Assembly (NCBI GenBank): GCA_944325525.1
Contig: CALVAK010000010.1
Coordinates: 1-64,000, forward strand
Direction: 5' to 3'
Length of the DNA: 64,000 bases
Source: Candidatus Gastranaerophilales bacterium
GTDB taxonomy: Bacteria > Cyanobacteriota > Vampirovibrionia > Gastranaerophilales > Gastranaerophilaceae
Under the pieces are notes generated by a model. That model did no database searches, had not been told where the DNA came from, and was given only the letters and a program-made list of their open reading frames with translations. A program made the translations under genes and the position numbers. How positions within the stretch are numbered: position 1 is the first letter of the stretch; the number at the start of each line of letters is the position of its first letter. Below are positions 7,679 through 16,464 of this stretch, piece after piece.

Positions 7679-8728
7679 ATGTTAGAAATAAAAGACAAGC
7701 TGTTAAAAGATATAACTTTTATTGATTTATTTGCAGGTCTGGGAGGATTTCGGCTTTCTCTTGAATCTTTTGGAGCGAAATGTGTTTATTCTAACGATTG
7801 GGATAAAGCTGTTCAAAAAATATATGAAAGTAATTTTGGCAGCATTACAAAAGAAGATATTACAAAAATAAATGAAGAAATTATTCCTTATCATGATATA
7901 TTATGTGCCGGTTTCCCGTGTCAGCCTTTTTCTATAAGCGGAAAAAAACAAGGGTTTAAAGATACAAGAGGTACTTTGTTTTTTGATGTCGTAAGAATTG
8001 TAAGAGCTAAACAACCTAAGGTTGTTTTTATGGAGAATGTTAAAAATTTTGCTTCTCACGATAATGGACGTACTTTGAATATTGTTAAAAAAACAATGGT
8101 AGATTCAGGTTATACTTTTTTTAGCAAGGTGCTTAATGCTGTTGATTTTGGTATTCCTCAAAAAAGAGAAAGAATTTATATGGTCTGTTTCAGGAAAGAT
8201 TTAAATATTTCTGACTTTAAATATCCTGAACCGTTTAAATTAGAAAAACATCTGGAAGACTTTTTATTAAAAAATGAAGCATTAACAAAAGAATTGTATG
8301 TAAAAAGAGATGATACTATATTTAATACAAAAGAAGATAATAAGTATGATAATAAACCTATAAGACTCGGAATTGTAAATAAAGGCGGTCAAGGAGAACG
8401 TATATATAGTACAAAAGGGATTGCAATAACTCTATCTGCATACGGTGGCGGTGTTTTTTCAAAAACCGGAGGTTACTTAATAAACGGCAAAACAAGAAAA
8501 CTTCACCCAAGAGAATGTGCAAGATTAATGGGTTTTCCTGATTCATATAAGATAAGTGAGAATAAAAACCAGGCATATAAGCAGCTTGGCAATTCTGTTG
8601 TAGTGGATGTTTTGCAATTGATTACGTATCAGATTGCTTTATCACTTATTCAGGTTAATAAAACTGTTATTCCGGATACAGGTCTTGTTCAAACATCAAC
8701 AAATCATCTTCTTTCTGCTTCTGTTTAG
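7679..8728 (+). CDS. DNA (cytosine-5-)-methyltransferase
   Basis: The 349-residue enzyme transfers a methyl group from SAM to C5 of cytosine in a specific DNA site. The motifs are in canonical order: motif I FAGLGGFRLS (residues 18-27), motif IV with the catalytic Cys in GFPCQPFS (Cys81), motif VI ENV (about 119-121), motif VIII QKRERIYMV (about 160), a variable target-recognition region (about 185-275), motif IX with HPRECARLMGFPD, and motif X with QLGNSV. It is complete. It faces a PD-(D/E)XK nuclease gene and overlaps its 3' end by 62 bases, so it is most likely the protective half of a type II restriction-modification system. The target sequence cannot be read from the protein. Confidence 0.95.
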   Translation: MLEIKDKLLKDITFIDLFAGLGGFRLSLESFGAKCVYSNDWDKAVQKIYESNFGSITKEDITKINEEIIPYHDILCAGFPCQPFSISGKKQGFKDTRGTLFFDVVRIVRAKQPKVVFMENVKNFASHDNGRTLNIVKKTMVDSGYTFFSKVLNAVDFGIPQKRERIYMVCFRKDLNISDFKYPEPFKLEKHLEDFLLKNEALTKELYVKRDDTIFNTKEDNKYDNKPIRLGIVNKGGQGERIYSTKGIAITLSAYGGGVFSKTGGYLINGKTRKLHPRECARLMGFPDSYKISENKNQAYKQLGNSVVVDVLQLITYQIALSLIQVNKTVIPDTGLVQTSTNHLLSASV

Positions 8729-9470
8729 ACGTAATAGTAAAAATAACATTCATATTGCGTGTTGTAGAAAGTTTTCTTATTTCATAAAGGTTATTTTCCT
8801 TTGCAGATAAATAGTAATTATAGCTATTCACGCTGAAATAAAGAGAGTTAACATTTTCTAAAATATATGCAAACAATTTTTTATTTTTTTCGCTAAAGGA
8901 GATTTTGTCTTGATATATTTTGCTTAAAATATTTTTAACAGGGTCTATATCTTTTTTTGTAATATTTTGAGAACCGCTCTTTTTTATTCTGTATTTCGCC
9001 GTTATATTGAAGTATGTGGAAAATTTCTCAACCGGGAAAATTATGTAATTACCGGAAAAAGAACTTATTATGTATTTGACTGATTTACTTTTATAATAAC
9101 TAACAATCCATTCACTAAATAAATTAGAGCTTAAATTTATTATTTGTCCTGATGTACCGGCATTTTCATATTTTTTAAAATCCGAGTTCATATATTCTAT
9201 AATGTATTTGGTAATATGGTTTGGTTTGCTCCGGTTTCTTGGCGAAAAAATAAATGAATTACTTGTTTTATCTGGAATTAAAACAAATTGACCTGATTGT
9301 GCCGCATTCATTTTAACTTCAATATAATAATAAATAAATCCGTTTTTTATAACAGCGATATCGGAGACAGAAGAATTCATGCCTCCTTTGAGTATAAAAT
9401 CAGCATATTTACCATATTTTTTCAATAAATATTTACAACATTGATTTTCAAAATTTTCACTGTTATTCAT
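8667..9470 (-). CDS. Putative type II restriction endonuclease (PD-(D/E)XK)
   Basis: The 267-residue protein shows a PD-(D/E)XK-like core: Asp37 in a SDIAV stretch, then Glu51-Val-Lys53 at the end of a beta strand (YYYIEVK), with Glu9 in the first helix as a possible extra ligand. Downstream MNAAQSGQFVL looks like a conserved family motif, though I cannot name the family. Function as the cognate cutter is inferred from the fold and from the methyltransferase it overlaps tail to tail. It begins 9 bases after hpt on the same strand, so it may be transcribed as the third gene of a tilS-hpt operon. No control (C) protein gene is visible. Confidence 0.75.
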   Translation of the reverse strand: MNNSENFENQCCKYLLKKYGKYADFILKGGMNSSVSDIAVIKNGFIYYYIEVKMNAAQSGQFVLIPDKTSNSFIFSPRNRSKPNHITKYIIEYMNSDFKKYENAGTSGQIINLSSNLFSEWIVSYYKSKSVKYIISSFSGNYIIFPVEKFSTYFNITAKYRIKKSGSQNITKKDIDPVKNILSKIYQDKISFSEKNKKLFAYILENVNSLYFSVNSYNYYLSAKENNLYEIRKLSTTRNMNVIFTITSKQKQKEDDLLMFEQDLYPE

Positions 9471-9479
9471 AATGTGTTT

Positions 9480-10022
9480 TTATGGAAAATATCCTATATA
9501 CGGAAGATTTCTAAAGTATCCCTTATAGTCAAGTCCATACCCTACAACAAATTTATCATCAATCTCAAATCCGTAAAAGTCAGGTTCTATCTCAATTTGT
9601 CTTGCACTCTTTTTATTAAGCAGAGACACAAATAATAATTTTTTAGGGAGATGTTTTATTTTGAATAAATCTGTTAAAAATCGTGCAGTTAAACCTGTAT
9701 CAATAATATCTTCTACAATTAATACATTTTTATCCGTCAGATTCGGCAGTGTTAAATCTATAGCCTGAAGATTGTTTGATGATTTTGTTTCGTGTCCGTA
9801 GCTGGAAATTCTTATGAATTCCATTTGTACATTATGTTTTAAATGTTTAACAAGGTCTGCACAAAACATTACAGAACCTTTTAGAACACAAATAACAAAA
9901 ACATCTTCGTCTTTAGGGAAAGAAACTTCAATTTTTTCTGCTAATTCAATAAGTTTGTTTTGTATATCCTTTTCAGGTATTAATATTTTTAAATCGTTTA
10001 TATCTTTGTCTAGATTATTCAT
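9480..10022 (-). CDS. hpt: Hypoxanthine phosphoribosyltransferase
   Basis: This 180-residue type I phosphoribosyltransferase carries the PRPP-binding loop VLIVEDIIDTGLTARFL (about residues 98-114). It also has the FVICVLKGSVMF segment that binds pyrophosphate (about 43-54), and the C-terminal FVVGYGLDYKGYFRNLPYIG ending of HPRTs. It salvages hypoxanthine and guanine to IMP and GMP. Its start overlaps the end of tilS by 8 bases; the tilS-hpt order is conserved in many bacteria, which supports both calls. Confidence 0.94.
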   Translation of the reverse strand: MNNLDKDINDLKILIPEKDIQNKLIELAEKIEVSFPKDEDVFVICVLKGSVMFCADLVKHLKHNVQMEFIRISSYGHETKSSNNLQAIDLTLPNLTDKNVLIVEDIIDTGLTARFLTDLFKIKHLPKKLLFVSLLNKKSARQIEIEPDFYGFEIDDKFVVGYGLDYKGYFRNLPYIGYFP

Positions 10023-11376
10023 TAGCTAAATGCTCCATTTCAAATTTATAAGGAGGTATTTTCTGGCTTCTTAGTTTTTCATTTATACCTACACCTTTTG
10101 CCCATAATACTTCTTTATCTTTACACATTAAAATTATTTTATCTCTGTCATGTTCAGGAATATTTTTGTTTATAAAGTATTTTTTTAACTTCATTTTACC
10201 CTGCATGCCAAAAGGCTGAATAATATCACCGTTTCTTCTTGTTCTTATAACAACAGGGAAAGAAATGTCTTTTAAATCCGCATATGCAATATTACTTGTT
10301 GCTTTTGGAAATTTGTCAATTGTTTCATTATTTTCACTTATGATTATTTTATACATTTGTGCAAAATTATATATACCCGGTCCTTCAATTAACAATTCTT
10401 CTTCTATTTTTTTATAGTTGTCGCTATGGACAAGATAGGTGTACTTGTTTGATACAAATAACCATAATTCATTAGATATAGACAAAGTTTTGCCTGTTTT
10501 TGATTTTTGATTTTCGGTTATAAAGTTTATAAGTTCCTGAATCTTTGTAAAACTTGGCTCTATTCCGTTATTTAAAAGTAATTTATATACAAAATGCTGC
10601 TTTATAGCTGCGTTTAATATTAGAAAATTTTGAGTTAACCATTTATTTCCAACAGTAATTTGATTTTCAATATTCTGCATTAATTCATTAATAATTTTGT
10701 TGTTGCCTGCTGCTATTTCTGCAAGTGTAATAAGAGAATTTTCAATATTGGGATTTATGTTTTTTATAGCAGGCATAATATTATGTCTTATATTATTTCT
10801 TGCATATTTTGTATTAACATTACTTGAATCGTTATTGGGATAAAGTTCGTTTTTTATACAATAATCTTCAATATCTCTTCTTGAAAAATTAAGAATAGGC
10901 CGTATTACTTTAAATCCACCCAGATTTCTTATTTCCTTTATTCCTTCAAGTCCGTTTAGACCGGTTCCTTTAATAATTCGGTAGAGAATAGTTTCGGCAT
11001 TGTCGCTTTTTGTATGTGCAGTTAAAATTGCATCAGCTTCAAATTCTTCGGCACATTTTTTAAAAAAATCATAACGCATTTCACGTGCTACAAGTTCACT
11101 TGCTTTTGTACCTTCTGCCAGAGTATCTGAAATAAAAGTTATATCTTGTTCTTCACAAAATTCAAGGCATCTTTCTTTTTCAAGTTCAGATTCTTTTCCT
11201 CTCCAGTTATGATTTAAATGAGCTGCTACCAATAAAAAGCCGTATTCTTTAGAGAGTTTATTCATAATATCTAAAAGACACATTGAATCCCATCCGCCTG
11301 AAAATCCGACAATAAATGTACTTTCGCAGGAGATGTTTACATATTTTTCAATAATATTTTTTACAGTTTCTTTCAT
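10015..11376 (-). CDS. tilS: tRNA(Ile)-lysidine synthase
   Basis: The 453-residue enzyme has the N-type ATP pyrophosphatase loop SGGWDSM near residue 26. Further family motifs are AAHLNHNWRGKESE, TAHTKSDNAETILYR and the RDIEDYC segment, followed by a C-terminal TilS domain with a RTRRNGDIIQPFG motif (about residue 377). It attaches lysine to C34 of tRNA-Ile(CAU), changing both codon and charging identity. It is essential in most bacteria. The ATG has no ribosome binding site, but an extended -10 box ends 7 bases before it, so the mRNA is probably leaderless. Confidence 0.93.
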   Translation of the reverse strand: MKETVKNIIEKYVNISCESTFIVGFSGGWDSMCLLDIMNKLSKEYGFLLVAAHLNHNWRGKESELEKERCLEFCEEQDITFISDTLAEGTKASELVAREMRYDFFKKCAEEFEADAILTAHTKSDNAETILYRIIKGTGLNGLEGIKEIRNLGGFKVIRPILNFSRRDIEDYCIKNELYPNNDSSNVNTKYARNNIRHNIMPAIKNINPNIENSLITLAEIAAGNNKIINELMQNIENQITVGNKWLTQNFLILNAAIKQHFVYKLLLNNGIEPSFTKIQELINFITENQKSKTGKTLSISNELWLFVSNKYTYLVHSDNYKKIEEELLIEGPGIYNFAQMYKIIISENNETIDKFPKATSNIAYADLKDISFPVVIRTRRNGDIIQPFGMQGKMKLKKYFINKNIPEHDRDKIILMCKDKEVLWAKGVGINEKLRSQKIPPYKFEMEHLANE

Positions 11377-11383
11377 ATTTTTT

Positions 11384-11392
11384 ATTATAGCA
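11384..11392 (-). promoter_or_regulatory. Extended -10 promoter of tilS
   Basis: On the minus strand TG, one base, then TATAAT is followed by 7 bases and the tilS ATG. No clear -35 is present, as is common with extended -10 promoters. The predicted transcript would start at or next to the ATG. Confidence 0.55.
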
Positions 11393-11531
11393 GATTTTAT
11401 ATGAATTTTACGAAAGAGTTAAGTATAGCGGACAAAAGAAAGTTAAGGCAAAATTTGCAGATAAATATAGTCTGTTGCGGAATGTATTTATTGAAAATCT
11501 TTTATATTCTTAGCTAAAGAAAGGAGATTAT

Positions 11532-11900
11532 ATGCTATATAGAACTTTAGAACTTGATGAACTGGTTGAATTAAAAGAAAATGATAAAAGTGTGGTTGAG
11601 TTAATGGAAAATAATTCAGCTCATCTTAAACTTATTGCATTAAAAAAACATCAAATTATAGAACCTCATATGTCGCATACGGATGCTTGTGTATATGTTG
11701 CAGATGGCGAAATTGAATTTACATTTAATTTTGACGATAGTTGTATTTGTCAGGCATGCGAGTGTTCTATGCCGGATGAATCTGATAGTAAACAAAAAAA
11801 ATACAAAATAAAAAAAGGACAATTATTTTTATTTGAAAAAGATGTTATGCATTCTGTTGAAGCTGTTAAAGATTCTGTCTTTTTACTGATAAAAATATAA
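11532..11900 (+). CDS. Cupin-fold protein
   Basis: The 122-residue protein fits a single small beta-barrel cupin. An EPHMSHTDACVYVADGEIEF stretch (about residues 43-62) corresponds to motif 1 with His metal ligands, and KKGQLFLFEKDVMHSVEA (about 97-114) corresponds to motif 2 with a His. Between them a loop holds three Cys (CICQAC, C), which is unusual and may bind a metal or respond to redox. AAAGGAG lies 7 bases before the ATG. Ligand and role are unknown. It is a lone gene facing prs. Confidence 0.75.
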   Translation: MLYRTLELDELVELKENDKSVVELMENNSAHLKLIALKKHQIIEPHMSHTDACVYVADGEIEFTFNFDDSCICQACECSMPDESDSKQKKYKIKKGQLFLFEKDVMHSVEAVKDSVFLLIKI

Positions 11901-11949
11901 AAATTATATTGTATTGAAAAATATTAAATTGTTTTAAATTTTAAAAATA

Positions 11950-11981
11950 AAATAGTTCCTGCATAATTGCAGGAACTATTT
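11950..11981. terminator. Bidirectional terminator between the cupin gene and prs
   Basis: AAATAGTTCCTGCA pairs perfectly with TGCAGGAACTATTT across a four-base TAAT loop, with A-rich and T-rich flanks on both sides. It separates two convergent genes. Confidence 0.88.
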
Positions 11982-12002
11982 TTAAATATTCATAATTGGT
12001 AT

Positions 12003-13013
12003 TTATTGGTCATATTCTTTTTCAAAACCGAATAATGAGCTTACTGATTCTCCGTCGTGAATTCTTGAAATGGCTTCTCCAAGTAACGGAGCAACGCTCA
12101 ACTGTGTTATTTTCGACGGAATGTAGTTTTGTTTAAGCGGTATTGTATTTGTAACAACAACTTCTTTAATTGGAGCATTTTCAAGTCTTTCAAGTGCCGG
12201 ACCTGAAAATACAGCATGTGTTGCACATACATATACATCTTTTGCACCTTCATTCATTAATAATTTTGCAGCTCCACAAATTGTTCCTGCTGTATCAATT
12301 ATATCGTCATACATTAAACAGGTTTTTCCTTTTATATCACCTATAACGTTTACAGCTTCTGCCTCATTGTGACGATTTCTTCTTTTATCTATTATTGCCA
12401 TGGGGCATTTCATCTGTTTTGCAAAATATCTTGTTCTGGCAACACCGCCTGTATCCGGACTTACAATAACAAGATCTTCAGGTGGAATATTTAATTTCTT
12501 TATATAATCAACAACAACCGATGTTGAATATATATGATCAACAAGGATATTAAAAAATCCCTGAATTTGTCCGGTATGAAGATCCATTGCAAGAATCCTG
12601 TTTGCACCGGCAGTAGTCAATAAATCGGCAACTAATTTTGCAGTAATAGCTTCTCTTCCTGATGTTTTTCTGTCCTGACGTGCATAACCGTAATATGGAA
12701 TTACTGCCGTAATTGACTTTGCACTTGCACGCTTAAATGCATCGATAATAATTAAAAGTTCCATAAGATTTTCATTTACCGGATTACATACCGGCTGGAT
12801 GATAAAAACATCATCTCCTCTTATGCTTTCTTGAACCTGGACATATATTTCTCCGTCAGCAAAGTTTTTTACAATCATTGGTCCGACAGTTGTCCCGAGA
12901 TATTCTGCTATTTCTTGAGCAAGTTTCATATTTGAACGTCCTGCAAACAATTTTATATCGTGAGTAGGATTTATCGTTTTTGTACCCTGCGGAAAAGCCA
13001 ATTCTAATTCCAT
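12003..13013 (-). CDS. prs: Ribose-phosphate pyrophosphokinase
   Basis: The 336-residue enzyme makes PRPP from ribose 5-phosphate and ATP for nucleotide, His and Trp synthesis. Visible family motifs are LFAGRSN near the N terminus, FADGEIYVQVQESIRG, YYGYARQDRK with the ATP-binding Arg/Gln, VSPDTGGVARTR and the PRPP loop MYDDIIDTAGTI. I place the start at 13013 because AGGAGG lies 8 bases upstream and the ATG overlaps the glmU stop as TAATG; an upstream in-frame extension to 13058 would lie inside glmU. PRPP feeds hpt, which lies nearby but in another operon. Confidence 0.95.
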   Translation of the reverse strand: MELELAFPQGTKTINPTHDIKLFAGRSNMKLAQEIAEYLGTTVGPMIVKNFADGEIYVQVQESIRGDDVFIIQPVCNPVNENLMELLIIIDAFKRASAKSITAVIPYYGYARQDRKTSGREAITAKLVADLLTTAGANRILAMDLHTGQIQGFFNILVDHIYSTSVVVDYIKKLNIPPEDLVIVSPDTGGVARTRYFAKQMKCPMAIIDKRRNRHNEAEAVNVIGDIKGKTCLMYDDIIDTAGTICGAAKLLMNEGAKDVYVCATHAVFSGPALERLENAPIKEVVVTNTIPLKQNYIPSKITQLSVAPLLGEAISRIHDGESVSSLFGFEKEYDQ

Positions 13014-14326
13014 TATTTGTTGCCTCCTGAAAGTATTTCCATCTTCCTTTTTACCCATTGCGAAAATATTTTTAACGGTGCTCTTGTTATTGCCAGTGAG
13101 TATGCTTCTACATCTTTTGTTATAATACTGCCTGCTGCTACAGATGCATTTTCATTTATTGTAACAGGTGCAACAATAACTGAATTTGAACCTGTATTTG
13201 CACCGTCCTTTATTATGGTTCTGTTTTTTATTTTAGAAATGGGATCATAATTCGCTGTTATTGTACCTGCTCCTATATTGACTTTTGAGCCTATATCACT
13301 GTCACCTATATAACTTAAATGCGAAACATTTGTATTGTCTTTTATTATTGATTTTTTTATTTCTACGAAATTACCTATTCTGACATTATTGCCTATAATT
13401 GCCCCATCTCTTATATGTGAAAATGGCCCTATTTTACAATTATTCCCGATTGTATTTTTCCCGCTTATATATACATTCGGAAGTATTATAGTATCCTGCC
13501 CTATTTGTGTTTCGGGCGAAATATATGTAGTGTCGGGATCGGTAATTTGAACACCATTATCCATTAGCCTTTCTATTGATTTTTTGTTTAAAATTTTTGT
13601 TGCCTGAGCCAAGTCTGATTTTGAATTAATCCCGAATATTTCTTCATTGTTTTGAAGAATATATGATTGTACATTTAAATTCTTTTCTACTGCCCATTTT
13701 ACTATATCGGTAATATAATACTCATTCTGTGCATTATTATTACTTAAGCTGCTGAATGCTCCTATTATTTTGGACCATGTCATACAATAAATTCCGGCAT
13801 TTATTTCTTTTATGCTTTTTTGCTCTATATTAGCATCCTTTTCTTCAACAATAGCTACAAACTTATTATTTTTATCTCTTACTATTCTGCCGTAATTTTT
13901 CGGATTGTCAAAAACTGCTGACATTACTGTTAAATCAGCATGATTATTATCGTGAAATTCTACAAAATTTGATAATGTTTCACCTGTTATCAGAGGTGTA
14001 TCACCGTATACAACAATAACATAACCGTCAAAATCTTTTATATAAGGCAAAGCTTTCTTTACAGCATCGCCAGTTCCTAGTTGAGGACTCTGTATAATAC
14101 ACTTTGTTCCTTCATAGTTTTTATTTACATATTCTTCGACTTTTTCTGCTGCATGACCTACTATTACAATGTTTTCATTAGCACAATCTATGCTGCTTAC
14201 AGAGTCAAGAACATATCCTAATAACGGTTTATTAAATATGGAATGGAGAACTTTCGGCATTTCTGACTTCATTCTTGTTCCTTTACCTGCCGCAAGAATT
14301 ATTGATTTTATCTTTTTATTTAACAT
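13013..14326 (-). CDS. glmU: Bifunctional N-acetylglucosamine-1-phosphate uridyltransferase / acetyltransferase
   Basis: The 437-residue protein has an N-terminal nucleotidyltransferase domain (LAAGKGTRMKSEMPKVLH, residues 11-28; VVYGDTPLI near residue 105) and a C-terminal left-handed beta-helix with repeated hexapeptides from about residue 250 (for example GNNCKIGPFSHIRDGAIIG). It ends with the acetyltransferase region (NIGAGTITANYD, then a short tail). It makes UDP-GlcNAc for peptidoglycan and lipid A. It is slightly shorter than most GlmU (about 455), mainly at the C-terminal tail. It is coupled to prs downstream by a TAATG overlap. Confidence 0.95.
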   Translation of the reverse strand: MLNKKIKSIILAAGKGTRMKSEMPKVLHSIFNKPLLGYVLDSVSSIDCANENIVIVGHAAEKVEEYVNKNYEGTKCIIQSPQLGTGDAVKKALPYIKDFDGYVIVVYGDTPLITGETLSNFVEFHDNNHADLTVMSAVFDNPKNYGRIVRDKNNKFVAIVEEKDANIEQKSIKEINAGIYCMTWSKIIGAFSSLSNNNAQNEYYITDIVKWAVEKNLNVQSYILQNNEEIFGINSKSDLAQATKILNKKSIERLMDNGVQITDPDTTYISPETQIGQDTIILPNVYISGKNTIGNNCKIGPFSHIRDGAIIGNNVRIGNFVEIKKSIIKDNTNVSHLSYIGDSDIGSKVNIGAGTITANYDPISKIKNRTIIKDGANTGSNSVIVAPVTINENASVAAGSIITKDVEAYSLAITRAPLKIFSQWVKRKMEILSGGNK

Positions 14327-14474
14327 AAATCCATTCCTTTATGATAATAATACTATTTTTGCATAAAAATTAAAACATGTTTTATAATATTAAAATTGTT
14401 ATGTAAAAAAAATTAATATTTTAGCAATATTTTTATATTTCAGGTTTATAAAATAATGTATAAGGTAAGTTTTA

Positions 14475-14891
14475 ATGATAATTCAGAACGAAAATAATAT
14501 ACAAAGAAATAATTCCATTTCACAGATTGCTTTTCCCGCTCTTGCCGGTGGAGTTATAGCAAGTTCTGTGCATGAAGTGCTGCTCCCTGTTGAAGTTAAA
14601 GGTGCATTAAGAATTTCAAAATTGTCTCAAGATGCTTTTATACAAAAATCAAAAGAAGCTGCAGTTGAAACTATGAAAAATACTAATCTTAAAATTAATT
14701 TGAATACTATTGCTGAAAATGCAAAAAACTTATATCCTGAAATGGTTGAAACTGCAAGAGTCGCAAAAAAAGCATTAAATAAAACATTGTTTACAACAAT
14801 CGGTTTAATTGCAGCTTGTAAATTGATTTCTACTATTATTGTGAATGTTAATAATAAAAAACATAGTCAGGAAACTCAGTCTGCAAAGTAA
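14475..14891 (+). CDS. Small hypothetical protein with one or two membrane segments
   Basis: The 138-residue product has an Asn/Gln-rich start, a Gly/Ala/Val stretch near residues 22-38, a Lys/Ala-rich helical middle and a hydrophobic segment near residues 108-126 (TTIGLIAACKLISTIIV) before a short Lys/Gln tail. AAGGTAAG precedes the ATG by a few bases. No family is recognisable. It converges on emrB with only 2 bases between the stops. Confidence 0.65.
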   Translation: MIIQNENNIQRNNSISQIAFPALAGGVIASSVHEVLLPVEVKGALRISKLSQDAFIQKSKEAAVETMKNTNLKINLNTIAENAKNLYPEMVETARVAKKALNKTLFTTIGLIAACKLISTIIVNVNNKKHSQETQSAK

Positions 14892-14893
14892 AA

Positions 14894-16459
14894 TTAAGAC
14901 ATTTTTTCGGAAGAAGTTATATTTTTAATTAAAAATAATGATGGTATTATTATTATGGCTGCAATTGAAAACATTCTGAAAGTATCCATAAAACCTAACA
15001 ATGTTGCCTGTTGAATAAGCTGCTTGTATAACACATTTTGTGCCATATATTGTGCTGTTTCTACATTTGTATACTGGCTTATTAGCGATGTAATTGAAGC
15101 TAATCTTTCTTGATATATACTGTTTAAATCACTCAGGTGTTCAACCATATTATATTGATGCATTTGAGCACATCTTGTTATCATTGTGCCTGATATGGAT
15201 GTGCCTATTGCTCCACCTATATTCCTTAAAAGACTTTGTATCCCGGATGCATTTGTCATTTGGCTGTTATCCAATGTTACCGCTGATATTGCTATGCTTG
15301 GAATTAAGGAAAATCCCATTCCTAAACCTAAGATAAAATTAGGAATTGCAATATTTGATGTTGAAATTTCAAGGTTTAATTCACTCAGTTGAAAACCTGC
15401 TATACCAATTAGAACAAGACCAATTCCTATCATTAACCTGTTGTCAACTTTATTTGCAAGAACTCCGCTGATAATTACAGAAATAACACTTCCTGCACCT
15501 CTCGGCATCATTGTAATACCGCTTAAATATGCGTTGTATCCCATTAATGTTTGTAAAAACTGGGGCAATATCGCCATTGAAGCAAGTAGCACAAAATATA
15601 CAACAACCTGTATAAGCGTACCTACTGAATAATTTTTATCTTTAAACACACTTAAATCAACAAGTGAATCTTTTCTTTTTATCTGCGAAATAAAAAACAA
15701 TACTGCAGAAACAATGCAAATTAATGCGGTTCTTCTTACCCATACGGCATTAAACCAATCAGCATTATTCCCTTTGTCAAGAATTATCTGTAATGTAACA
15801 AGCCAGATTGTTAGCAGAAAAAATCCAATAGTATCTATCCTTACGTTTTTCTGTTTTCTGGCATAAGGCGGATCTTCTAAAAGATATTTTGTTAATATAA
15901 CAGCTATTATACCTATAGGTATATTTATATAAAAAATCCATGACCAATGGAAATTATCAGTTATCCAGCCGCCCAGAACAGGACCAATTATAGGGGCTGT
16001 TACTATTACCATCCCTAATAATGCCATTGCTTTCCCTCTTTCTTTTAAAGGAAAATTTTCAAGCAATATAGCCTGAGCCAGAGGAAGTAAAGCTCCTCCT
16101 CCAAGTCCTTGTAATATTCTTGAGAATATCATCATCGACAATGTATGTGATATTCCGCAAAGGAAAGATGAACCTACAAATAATAAAATACTGAAGGTAA
16201 AAAAGGCTTTTCTCCCCATTAATTTACAAAACCAATCTACAGCCGGTATTATTATTCCCGATGCAATAAGATAACTTGTCAATATCCAGAGTGCTTCTTC
16301 TCTTGAGGCTGAATAGCTCCCTGCCATGTGGAGCAGTGCAACATTTGCAATGGTTTCATCAAGTACGAACATAAAAGCGGCTATTACAATAGGTATTGAA
16401 ACAACCCATGGATTATATTTCGGTTTCCATTTGTCTTCTAGAAATATTTCTTCCGCCAT
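14894..16459 (-). CDS. emrB: Multidrug efflux MFS transporter, DHA2 (EmrB/QacA) family
   Basis: The 521-residue protein has about 14 hydrophobic helices. It shows the DHA2 motif LDETIANVALLHMAG in the first helix region (about residues 33-47), motif A in the 2-3 loop (KLMGRKAFF) and the antiporter motif C (GPVLGGWI, about 160-167). It expels hydrophobic compounds using the proton gradient. It is the inner-membrane partner of the emrA gene 5 bases upstream, and with the divergent TolC-like gene it forms a tripartite pump. Substrates cannot be predicted. Confidence 0.92.
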   Translation of the reverse strand: MAEEIFLEDKWKPKYNPWVVSIPIVIAAFMFVLDETIANVALLHMAGSYSASREEALWILTSYLIASGIIIPAVDWFCKLMGRKAFFTFSILLFVGSSFLCGISHTLSMMIFSRILQGLGGGALLPLAQAILLENFPLKERGKAMALLGMVIVTAPIIGPVLGGWITDNFHWSWIFYINIPIGIIAVILTKYLLEDPPYARKQKNVRIDTIGFFLLTIWLVTLQIILDKGNNADWFNAVWVRRTALICIVSAVLFFISQIKRKDSLVDLSVFKDKNYSVGTLIQVVVYFVLLASMAILPQFLQTLMGYNAYLSGITMMPRGAGSVISVIISGVLANKVDNRLMIGIGLVLIGIAGFQLSELNLEISTSNIAIPNFILGLGMGFSLIPSIAISAVTLDNSQMTNASGIQSLLRNIGGAIGTSISGTMITRCAQMHQYNMVEHLSDLNSIYQERLASITSLISQYTNVETAQYMAQNVLYKQLIQQATLLGFMDTFRMFSIAAIIIIPSLFLIKNITSSEKMS

Positions 16460-16464
16460 TATTT

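Noticed and set aside
13014..13058. Longer N terminus for prs
   Set aside because: It would lie inside glmU. The ATG at 13013 has AGGAGG and forms a TAATG overlap with the glmU stop.
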